Assembly: GCA_905221605.1 (NCBI GenBank)
Contig: CAJNDS010000635.1
Location: 550,528 to 614,527 of the forward strand
Reading direction: 5' to 3'
Source: Symbiodinium natans
Taxonomy: Eukaryota > Sar > Dinophyceae > Suessiales > Symbiodiniaceae
DNA length: 64,000 bases
Shown here: positions 1-11,300 of the stretch, one piece after another
How the letters are laid out: each line of letters opens with the position of its first letter
Numbering within the stretch: position 1 is the first letter of the stretch
Program-made: the position numbers and the translations under genes
The notes under the pieces: model-generated
What the model was told of the DNA's origin: nothing
The model's database searches: none
Seen by the model: only the letters and a program-made list of their open reading frames with translations

Positions 1-995
1 AACCCTACAGAATCCTACAGCTGAGGTGTGGCGGTTCGGACTTTGAGATGAGCACGCAGGTATCACAAAGGAGCGATCACGCCCGCGGGATAACGCCCGC
101 AGGATAACGCGCAGGCCCTAAACCCTAAACATAATCCCTACTTGGAGGTTCATGGGTACTTGCAAGTAGGGTTAGAAGTACGGGTATCAGGGCACTTGTA
201 ACCCTACTTACAGGCACATGTGAACCTCCGGTGCAACCCTAAGCCATAAGCTGTCTCATGCAAAGTCTCCGGTCTTTTTGTTCGCACGCACGTAGCACAT
301 GCCCTGGTGTGAGGTCTTAGAGAGGAGTTGGGTCCAAAAGACAAGGGCGCAATGAATCTCGTGAAGGGTCGCAGAAGCTTGCAAACAGATACTTTGCAGG
401 CTCGAACCATATGTCCAACCTAAGTCGAGCAGCAGCAACAGCAGGGAGCGCGGCCAGTAATCGCAGGCGCTGAGGGTGGCGTTCCAGCACACCGTGCTTC
501 GGCGCCTCAGACGACAATGTAAGTGGGGCCATTTTAAGTCGGGGGAAGTCTATCCAAATTGCCTTCCAAGCCCCGGCTGTGCAACCTTGTCAACCCTTGT
601 CACGCGGCCTTGTTCAGCCCAAATACTTACGCCGGCCTTGTCGCAGAGAGGAGGGCGTCGCAGAATCGACCCTTTTGTTTCAAGCCGCTTTTTGCGCTGG
701 GAAGCCTCTTTTGTCGAAGCCATGATATACTTGGCTCTATCAAACTGGGGTAGGTATTTTGAGTAGCGAATGAAAGCCTATATTGGAAAGTCCATAGGGA
801 ATCCAGTGACACTGAACAGAAGTAAGTTAGCTGGGTTGGCCTTTAAACCCTTTGAACAAACAGATATGTATATATATATATCCTTATGAACAAAATCAGG
901 AAAATATGAATATCCCAAAAGCCAACGTTCAGCCTTTAAGAGTTTGCGGTATCCGCATGCCCAGGGACATTTTGGGCCGAGGGGCGCCACCTCAC
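1..995. other. left edge, no supportable gene
   Basis: Mostly unique sequence with a few CCCTAAA copies (120-130), a near-direct duplication of a GCCCGC-GGATAAC motif (about 81-108), a TA run (868-880) and a hairpin at 144-229. Reading frames of 60-96 codons exist on both strands, but none shows a recognisable motif. Confidence 0.5.
144..229. repeat. hairpin element with terminal inverted repeats, family 1
   Basis: GGAGGTTCA...AAGTAGGGTT at the left end is answered by AACCCTACTT...TGAACCTCC at the right end. Relatives lie at 12066-12104 (one arm only) and 20197-20282 (both arms), so this is a dispersed family. Confidence 0.65.
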
Positions 996-1059
996 TTTCA
1001 CTGAGTGCCAGCAAAGCCAGCTGCCAACGCCGGCCCTGGCCGCAGGCGGTGATGAACGC
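996..1059 (-). CDS. PPR exon
   Basis: Reads AFITACGQGRRWQLALLAL, the central helix-turn-helix of a dinoflagellate-type PPR motif. Acceptor GCAAAG before 1059; donor GTGAGG after 996. TTTAGGG DNA (1095-1120) lies just upstream on the sense strand. It is the last exon seen before the window edge. Confidence 0.65.
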
Positions 1060-4000
1060 CTTTGCCGCGCTTAGGGCTTCAGGGCCACTGTTTGAGGGTT
1101 TCGGGTTTAGGGTTTAGGGCTACTCAGGATTCAGGGTTTATTCCTGATTTGTAGAGGCCTCCTGCTACAAGCCCGCTGTCCCAGTTGCGCTTTTTCCCCC
1201 GCGATTTGTTGGTGCTTTTGTCGAGGGTGGTGTATAAACAAGTTCCGGGACTTGGTTTGGCTTTTTGCTTGTTTAGTTACTTCCGTGAAGTATGCATGGC
1301 AAGTAAACATTCAACCTTCGCAAAAACTCCAAAAGCTTGTGAAGTATAATCGTCAAGAGACGGCAAACCCTAAGCTTTGTCCCTAACCCCTAAGCTCTTC
1401 ATCCTAAAGCTGCCCTGAACCCTAAAACCCTAAACCCTAAACCCTAAACCCTAAACCCCCCCCCCCTCCCCAAAAAAAGCCCCCCCAAGGTGCGACCCCC
1501 TGAGGCAGCTGAGGAGCGCTGCAAGTGATGGCATGCTCCGGCTCCGGACAGAGCGCCAGAGCCTCTGCTGAGCTGAAAGGTTTAGGGCTTAGGGTTTAGG
1601 GTTTAGGGTTTAGGGTTTGGGGTTTGGGGTTTGGGGTTTGGGGTTTAGGGTTTAGGGTTTACGGTTTAGGGTTTAGGGCTGGACTGCTTCGGGGCTCGGC
1701 GCCCATTAGGGATATTCAGTGTAGGGCCTAGGGCAGTTTAGGGGCTTAAGATTTCAGATCTTGGTCTGAAGGGGCCCCCCGAACTCTATCGTAGAAATGC
1801 CAAAGCCTTCATCCATCCTGATGCGCGCCCTTGCTCGGAAAAGTTAGCTCCTCTCAGCTTTTCGCATCCTAGACTCAGAGCAACCCGAAAACCGCGAGTC
1901 ATGATACTCTTGTAAGGTAGCTCAGCTCTTGAGGGGATGCGCTCCGCCCGGCAGATTGCTCATATGAAGCCCTGGCTGAAACCAGCCAAACTGTTGACGC
2001 ACATATCTGGGACAAGAGCACTGAACTACCTGAGATACCCCATGTCTTGCTTCCATACATGCTTTCGCCTTCGGAGATGCAAAGTGCCAAGTGCTCACAG
2101 ACACGAACCAATCGATGACGGGCAGCCGTCTCCCAGCGTTTTGCTTGGGCGCATGCCTTGGGTGTAGGGTCTCGGAGTGGGAAATGGCCTAGAGACCATG
2201 TTTGATACTCAAGCTTTAGGGAAAAGAGAAGATGAGAGAGGCCGAGCGGGAGAGAGCGAGAGCGGGAGAGAGCGAGAGCGAGAGCCAAAGAGCGAGAGAG
2301 AGAGAGGGAGAGGGAGAGGGGGAGGGAGAGTCTGAGACTGAGGCCGAGGCTGAGACTGATACACAGACAGATGGCGCACAAACATGTGTATATACATGTA
2401 TATAGGTTATCAGCATGGCTACATGTGTACATAAGCCGCAGATTAATATTGATCCACCTCCCCCGCCTCCAGGTATACAGGATTTGTGCGGAGACTTGGG
2501 AGATGAAGGAGGCGGCTTGAGATTGCTTGAGATTCAACTTCAGGGCCCCTTTGGGTTCTCGGCCTTTCGGGTCTTACGCTCCTGAGGTTGAGGGAAGCCC
2601 CCGCAGGGTGAAGAACTGTCGCTTTATTGAGAACCGTTCTTCATATGTGCAGCGAAGCAACACTCATGGCCAAAGCCTTCGACACATGATCCTGCAGCAC
2701 GGTGCCCTAAACCCTAAAACCCCCATAGGAAGACAGGGTGAAAGTTTCAGAGGCCCCCAAAACAAACGCGTTCGGGGTTTAGGGTTTAGGGTTTAGGGTT
2801 CAGGGTTCAGGGTTTACGGATCGGTTAGGAGCGCTGGGGCAAGTAGGGGCTTGACGGTACGGCATCTCTTCTTTAAGGACAGCTTCAGAGAAGGAATGTT
2901 CAGGTGGGCTACCTGATGTAAGGCTTCTGAAGGACTAGATAAGACCACAGAGGGCTATTTACGGGGTAGATGAGGGGAATCTACCCACCTGAAATGGGCC
3001 TAGATCTTAGTCTGGGCCAAATCCAACTTAAAAACAGCACCCCAGACCAGTCCCTCAATGCCCAGATGCTTTGAACAGACTCGAAGTACCTTGCCACCTG
3101 ACAATCCTTACAGCCCCGACGCAAGCCCTATTGAGTCTCCGTTTATCATATGACTGTCTGTATACATATGTCATATGTATGCATACACACCCAAATCCTC
3201 AAACTCGAAAACCTACCCACCCACCCACCGACCCAAAACTCCAAACCCGAAAACCTCTCCCCCTCCCCTCCCCCCGCAAAGGAACAAAAAACTGAAAGCT
3301 ACACCCCCTCCCCACCCCCCCCCCCCCCAGAAAAAAATGAAAAAGAGGATCAGCCCCAAGCCTGCGCCACTCGCGACCCCGCCATGGCTGCGAGCACTTG
3401 GAGCCCCGCCTCCCACTGCGCCGCAGAGCCCTGAGCGGAGAACACTGTGGTGGCTTTGGGGGGGGGGGGGGGAGGTGCTGGGTTACAGGGTTTAGGTTGA
3501 TATGTTCCCCCTGTACTAAGAGTCCTTAGTGGGCATGGCAATAGGGGGCACTATAATTCCTGACTGTGAGTATAAGGGGAACATCCCTAGGTTTAGGGTT
3601 TGAGTTTTAGGGTTTGGGGCTCCAGTGCAGATGGCTTGATGCAAAATAGGAGACTCTAAACAGCGAGGAATGCCCTGTCATGAGGAGGAAATGGAGTGAC
3701 ATCATCTGCCTTCCAAGCTTCACACGCTCCCAGCACCGCGTTGAAAGCGACCACATCGGGTGAGATCCTGGGTGGCAACACAGGAAAAGTCGCTAAACCA
3801 ACACAACTCAGAACCATAAACTTTTCAAACCCATAAACTTTTCAAACCCAAACCCCGAACCCTGAACCCTGAAACCCTTAAAACCTGCAGTCAACCATCG
3901 TCAACCCCAAATCCCAAACCCGTGTCGCCCGAACCTCATCTCGAGCCCTTAACTTGTCAACTGCCCTATGCAAGGGCGGCTCCACACCTCATCGTGTTTA

Positions 4001-7000
4001 GAGACTTGTGTTTGCGCAAGATTTTCCCCAAGTCTCATGACACCCACTAACCGCTACAGAGTCCGATGAAGAGATTCCTTGGCCTCTTCACCATCTAAAC
4101 TCTAGGGGTTTGGGTTCAGGATTTGCGGCTTCGGACTCCAACAAGACCCTAAACCCGGACAATGCTTGAAATCATTGCCTGCCCAGGCGCCGCTTCCACT
4201 TCCTGAGCTTCAGAGAAGGCCGCGCTCATCAAAGACCCTCAACCCTCAGCAGGGTGTATAAGGGTTCCCCAATGAAGCGCCCATATCAAGGGAACATCTT
4301 ATTCAGCCCGACTTCAACCCCAAACCCTATCCAGGGCCCTGGGGCTCCACAGTTAGGGTTGCGGCGCTTTGGGAACCCGCAGTCCTGGGTTCAAGAAGGC
4401 CCCACCTCAGGGGCCTCAGGGGCCTTAGGGTTCTAGGGTTTAGGGCTGAGGGCTTTTGCAGGGAAATTTAAATGTTCGCCTGCTTGTGAGATGACGCATT
4501 TTGGGGATTCTGCTCTCTAAACCTGGCCCGGGGCTGACACGATTGTGTCTTTCAACCAACCAACCAACCAACCAAACAAACAATTAATTGGGTTTAAGGT
4601 TTTGGGTTTAGCGACCTGCTGACCCAGTCGAGTACTAAGACCAAATTTGATTGGCTTCGGGCGTGGGCTTAGGGATGTCGAAACGAGTGACAACAGGTCA
4701 TGCCGCAGGAGATCTGCCGGAATATAGGGGTTGCGGTTTAGGACTTCGGGTTGGGGCTTAGGTTAGGGTCCAGGGTTTGAGCTTATGGCTTATGATGCTT
4801 CAGAACCAGTCGAATGCCCACCGACTTGCACGCCGAAGGTCATGTCTACCAGCAGCTGGACGGCAACAGACCAGTGAGCCTGCGTCTCGGCGGGATTTGG
4901 GGTTTAAGAGTTCAAGATTGGCTCGGAAGAACTGGGATCCCCTTCAGGTATTCTGTATTCCGTCCTTGCATCTCCTACGTGCGTCCACTTCACTTTTCGT
5001 CACTCGCGTAGATGAGAACCTAAGGGTGCCCCAAACTTTGAGCCCTAAACCCTACTGCAAACCCTGAGCACATGCTGTAGGCCCTAACGACGCCTAAAGC
5101 CTAATTAAACCACTACACCCCTAAACTCCTAGAACCCTCAGCCCCAAACCCTTAAAAACCTAAACCCCTAGGGTCCAGGGTTTCGGGTCCTAAACCCCTA
5201 GAACCTGCCTCCAAAGACCGCAGGGCGGCCGCGTAAGCAATCACGTTGCCCGCGGCTGCCGGCCTGGGAAAACCCAAGCAGATCTTTGCTTTCAGGATTA
5301 CACTTCGGCCCTGAACCCTAAGTGTGCGAAAGCCCTAAATGATAAACCCTATAAGCATACGGATGCCAAAATCTCTAAGAAAAACCCGAAACCTAAGCAT
5401 GGTCTCAGCCAAAAGAATACGAAAGCCCCGGTATAGAGGGTTGAAGGGCTCAAGGTTTTTTGTCTGAACGGGGGACAGTGGACGTAGTAGATACTGTATA
5501 TTGTGATTTGAAGGTTTAGGGCTTTGGAGGCTTTAGTATGTTGGACCGTCGGGTGCTTGGATATTCTTGGGTTTGGCTTTCGAACGTCCTAGGGAATTCA
5601 GGGGGATTGGGATGCTTTCGTCAACCCCGGAGCGACGACCAACACCCACAAAACCCTGTTGGGACTTTCCAAGGAAGTCATTCGCATGGCAAGGGTAGTT
5701 GTATGTTAAAAACCCTGCGACAAAGCTATGTCTTGGTGTTCTTGAAGTACCCTAAGCCCTGCGATCCAAAGGTACCTTCAAGTGCACCCTAGGCCCTCGC
5801 CCTAAAGCTCTACATAGAGCAAAGTAAATATATTGTAGACTTTAGACCCTAAATCGACCCTAGACCCTAACTAAACCCTACTTGAACCCTGAACCCTGAA
5901 CCTTAAACCCCACACCCTGAACCCTGAACCCCGAAGTACCTACATCCCAAAACCCACACCCCCCAAGGTAGTGTTATTCTGGAGCCCCAAGGGAACCCTA
6001 AACCCTAAACCCTAAACCGCAAACCCTAAGCCCTAAGCCCTAAGGCCGTGCCCCGCTTAAGCAGCCGGGCCGCGAGCTTTGAGCCAGCATGCGGTCTAAC
6101 AGCCTCAGGGCTTTCTGCTTCGCTAGGGCTTTGAGGGCGTTGTAGGCCTTAGGCCTTAGGGCTTTCGGGATTCTAGGCTTTAAGAGGCACTAGGCCACAG
6201 GGCTTTCGGGATTTTAGGGTTTTAAGAGGCATTAGGCCAAAGGGCTTTCGGGATTTTAGGGTTTTTGGGTTTGTAGGGCTTTGGCATTTAGGCTGGAGGA
6301 GGTTGCAGCACCCTAACTCCGAATGTAAACTCACAAACAAAGGCTGATTATAACCCAAGTGCTCATGCTAATAACTGCAGGGGCCTGAAACGTCGGATCT
6401 GCCTCAAGAACCCCAACACGTCCTACGAAGGCAACTATGTGCGCAATGCTTGCGCTTCAAAACCCTAAACCCTAAACCCTAAACCCAAAAGGTTCCCCCT
6501 AAAACCCGTAGAAACGCTTCAGGCCGGGAACTGGACGGCCATGGTCCAGCGCCGCCCTTGCGCGCACGCGTCGATGCAGGCCTGGGCAGATCTTGGAAGC
6601 CTCTCTGCGGCGTAGAGGGCTTAGGGCTTAGGGCTTAGGGCTTAGGGCTTAGGGCTTAGGGCTTAGGGCTTAGGGTTTAGGGTTTAGGGTTTAGGGTTTA
6701 GGGTTTAGGGTTTAGGGTTTAGGGGAAATCTGAGAGTGTCTTTTTGCTTCCATTGGATAGACAGCAGGGACGAAATACCCTAAACCCATAGACCTACATG
6801 CCATGACGCAAAGCCTGGACCATAAAACTTGCACCTGCAGAACTCAAATACAAATAGACATATACACAGCCGAAGACATAAACATACACACATCGATACA
6901 AAAATAAGAAACTTCAATCCCTCAGAATTCAGAAGACTGCATAGCCCTTTCTCAAAAATGACATACCCAAGGTCCTAGACCCCCTAAACCCAAGGGCTTG

Positions 7001-8306
7001 GGTTTTACAGCAGCTTGCAGTCCAGCGTCGGAGTAGAAGACGACGTCGGGCTGCAGGCGCTCGCCTCATCGCCACAAAAACCCTATACCCTAAGCCCTAA
7101 ACTCTAAACCCCAAACCCTTAACCCTAAACCGCAGCTAGGCCTCTACCCTAAGCCCCGCAGGACATGCAAGCGCCCTGAACGACTTCGAGCGGAGCGGGC
7201 GCATCGCAATCCGGCCCTCCCCCTCAAATAGCCCTGAGCCCAGAAGCCAGCCGCCCTGTTAAGGTTTAGGGTTTGCGAGAACCCTTGCGCGTCAGTTCCG
7301 AAACGTGACTTCAGCGCCACTCCTACTTCTGAGGGCGGTGCGAGCCTAACCACAGCACTGTGAATGACACAGCAGCTGCACTAGGGTTTAGGGTTTAGGG
7401 CTTAGGGCTTAGGGTTTGGGGTCCGAACCCGAACCCAAGCCCCCCAAAATGCCCGTAACCATGACCTAATCAAGAAATATGCGGAGCCTTGAACTCTAAG
7501 TCCTTAACCCCACAATCTCCCCCGCAGACTATACTCATCTGCGCTTGCGCTTTTTGAATTAACAGTCACGCTGAATAAACCCTGATGATGCCTCAAATCC
7601 CATCCCGGGAGCCTTCCAAGGCGCGCATGAGGGCCAGCGCCTGCCTCCACTTGCTGCTCCTTGCGCAGGCGCCTCGCAGGTGTTGGGATGATGGGATGTA
7701 GAGTTTAGGGCTTTAGGGCTTGAAGGGTTTGCATTGGTTCAGGGGTCGGACAACCGGAACACCCAAACCGGAGACTTCTTCATGGGTTTCGCGTTCAGTT
7801 CAAATAACGTGAAGCGCATTTTCACCAAATGCCAAGCGGCCCCTTTTCTTGGTCAATCCCAGTTGAGGGCTTTAGGGCCCTAGGGAAGGGTGAAGCCAAG
7901 AGGCTGATGGCAGTGCTGCTTGTCACAAGATCCAGCTGCACGCCCTCGTCCCTCATGACCTCACCAGCTCAGCAAACACTGGAAGAGCGAGGTGACTAGG
8001 GTTAGATCTCACATCAGCGGCTGCAGACTTGGCTGTCGCGACCTTCTTGCAGATTGGAGTCGCCCGCAACTCTGTCTACCTACAGTTCAGCAGTAGATAC
8101 CTCTTATCTCATCTGGTAGCTACAATTTAAGCTGCACAGAGCTACAGGTGGTAGGGCTTTCGGGACAACTCCGAAGCCCTGAGCCGGATCAGGCCCCAGG
8201 CGGCCTCCACTGCCGCGAGGGTTTCCGCCCACTGCCGCGCGCGCCCGTGGGCCGCAATGAGGGAACCTTGACTCGCCGATCTGTAGGCTTTCTTGGGTTG
8301 TTTTTT

Positions 8307-8337
<31 letters not shown>

Positions 8338-11300
8338 GCTTAAGAAAAAAGATGCCCACCATGTGGCACCCGCAAGTTTGCACAGTCACTTCGTACCCGG
8401 TCTTGGGATCACCGAAGTCTACGGAACATGTAGAATACGTGCAAGGTCCTATTTCAACAAGTCGATCCCCAGCTGCCAGTCACCACAAAGATCACCATGA
8501 GTTGCAATGAGCATCGTAGAATCTTGCCAAACCCTCAACGGCAAGCTAAAACCCCCTTCGTCGTTGAAGTTCGATTCCTCGGCACCTCTAGAAGCCAAAT
8601 CGCCAGGGTTTAGGATGTTTGGGCGGGCTTATGGAGAGATACCACGAGTAGACGAGCTCTCAACATTCTCGCCAAGAACGGACAAGGGCTCTTCCCTCAC
8701 ATCTCGCAGAAGGGAGTCATCGATGGAGTCAGGCAACGCATCGTAAGTGATTGGTGCGAAAAGGGCGACTTGGTTGCGCCAACCCCTCGAAACATGGACA
8801 CCCTGACGATCAGATGGCCAATCTGGGGTCCAGGTTTGTGGTCTTATTGGGTCAGAACCATACGCCGAAACCCTGAAAACCGGAAAGCCTCCAAAATCCT
8901 ACGTGCTGAGCCGCATTGGCTTCGTGGCTTGGGGCTTCAGGGTCGCCAGTGCCAAATGAACCCTAAACCCTAAACCCTAAACCCTAAACCCTAAACCCCT
9001 TATCAAGGCCAAAGAGCCATAGGTCACTGCATCGGCCTGGGAGAAGAAACAGTCCAGGTGTGTAGCTTAGGTGTTTGGAACGGTAAGAAACAGTATTGTT
9101 ACACAGTTCTCTTGACGACTAGGGGATTCAGAGCTTAGCGTTTAGATTCTGATCCATTTTGGGGCACCAGGACCCTAAATGGCCCTGAACCTGAATCTGT
9201 GGTTGCTTTGAGGGCTGGAGCCCGAAAGCCTGCACACCTAATCCCAATAGTCACTACACCTACAAACCCCATGAAAGACTGCAAGCCCAGTTCACCATGC
9301 AACACCTTTGCGCTCTAGATCTAAACTCCTAGAACACTGTGAGCCCTAAAAACCTAAAAGGTCTAGATTAGCCCTAAACACGTTTAGCTCATGGTTGGTA
9401 AAATATTATGACCTTACATTTATATTCCCTATTGGGTTAAGTACCCTTAATACAAAATGGTACCCAACTATGACAAAGTTCAGCCCTTAGGGTAAGGGCT
9501 TCGACCAGGCCTCCTAGAAAAGCTCGTAAACGTGAGTGTTTTCGAACTCAGGAGTCTTGCCTAAACCCTAAACCCCAAACCCCTAAACCCCAAACCCTAA
9601 ACCCCTAAACCCTCAAGCCTTAAACCCCAAACCCCACACTCTAAACCCAAGCCAAGAGTCCTGCAGTCGCATGCGGGGCAGCTCTTGCACCAGGGCCTGA
9701 GCCTGGCCTGCTTCCAGGGAGCTGAGGACGACCTCCGAGCAACACCCAACGAAGTTGTTTTAGGTTTGGGGTTTAGGGTTTGGGATTTAGGGTTTAGGGG
9801 CTAAAAGGCTTTGGGTTCAGGGCCGTCTTTGTCTTTGTTGCGGGGGGAGGGGGCGGGGGCAGCATATAGTTCTATACTGTATGTCGGTCGCTGCCTCGGC
9901 TTGCGTATTAGGGCTTTGACTACGTTATAGGGTTGACGTTTCAGGGTTTGGGTGCCCCGTTTTGGGTTCCGGGGGTTAGGGCTCCTTTTTGATGGCGTTT
10001 ACCGGGGTGGCTCCCTAGATGCAAACAGGCCCCTAAACTAAAATACCTGAGCTCTATAAGCTCTAAACCCTAGCTTTGGTTCATAAAGGGGCCGCCAGGT
10101 GTAGGATTTTCGAAGGCCAGCGTCGACAAATGAACTTAGAATTGAAAGCCTTCACGGGCTCGCGGCTTTGGGTCGAGGGTTGGCGTATAAGGATTCAGGG
10201 TTTGGGGTTAGAAAAGGAATTGTGGTCCCTTGTTCGGGTGTAGTTCAATGAGATATGGGGGGGACAAGATTTGCGCTTGTTAGCCTCTGCAGTGTGGGGC
10301 TGGAAAAACTTTAGACTTGGGCTTAGGGTTGTGGGACGTTGGATTTTAGAGAGTTCTGATCTGCTGCTGGAGATCGGTACTTGCGCTTCGGGATGCACCA
10401 TGAGATAAGAACACCAGCTTCAACCTCACTTGGCCAGCCTAAGCGTTTTGCATTCTACAAGGGTTCAACTTCAGGTCGGGGGGAGGGCGGGGGTGCAGAG
10501 GGGATGTGATACACACCACTCTGCAACACAGAACCCTGGAAACCCCTAAGCTCTGAGGCAAGTGACGTTGCAGGCGATGACATTGGGGCTCGGCCCACTG
10601 TGCTGCATCTCGTGCAGTTGCCATAGGGCCTCCTTCAGGGATGTTCCATTGCTCTTGGCATCTAAGAAGCCGTAAACGAAGCGGAACCCTAAACCCTAAA
10701 CCTATGGTTGATCCGGGGGCCAAGAGTCAAAAACCAAAGGCTGCACCCTCCCTCCCCTCCTTGGAAACAAGAAAACAGAGGCTTGCTTAACCCTAAACCT
10801 TTAAACCCTCATCAACACGGTTGACTTCATGCTAGGGCTCCTGATGAAATACAAGCTTTCTTCTGTCTTGGGGCTCCTCATTGAAGAGGCTTATCTGGGT
10901 ATTCGGTACTCCCAAAATAGGGGTACCCCTTCTATACCCCAAATAGGATGGAATCTCCTATTTTCGGCAACCCCCATATTACAAGCCTGTCCTGCCACTG
11001 CCCACTTCCGCGCAGCCGGCATAGGCGCTGGATGCAGTCCTTGCAAATAAGCAGGAACCTCCCGATTGGAACCCCTGCCTTGCATGAGACTGTATATGGG
11101 CAGTATGAGGATAACTTTTTTGGAGGGGGCTGTGATGTTAACTATGGGCCCCTTCTGGTAACCCTGCACTATAGGGAACATGCTAGCATTCAAGTCAGCA
11201 AAATCCTGGACCCTGAAGATGAGATTTCGTGCGGGCAAGTAGCCAAGTAGCCCTCCAAACCCGAGAAACCTCATTAAGCCCGAAAGACACCGAAAACCAC

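Noticed and set aside
1899-2537. 212-codon minus-strand open frame
   Set aside because: Crosses a GA microsatellite, giving Ser/Leu/Arg low complexity; no domain and no plausible start.
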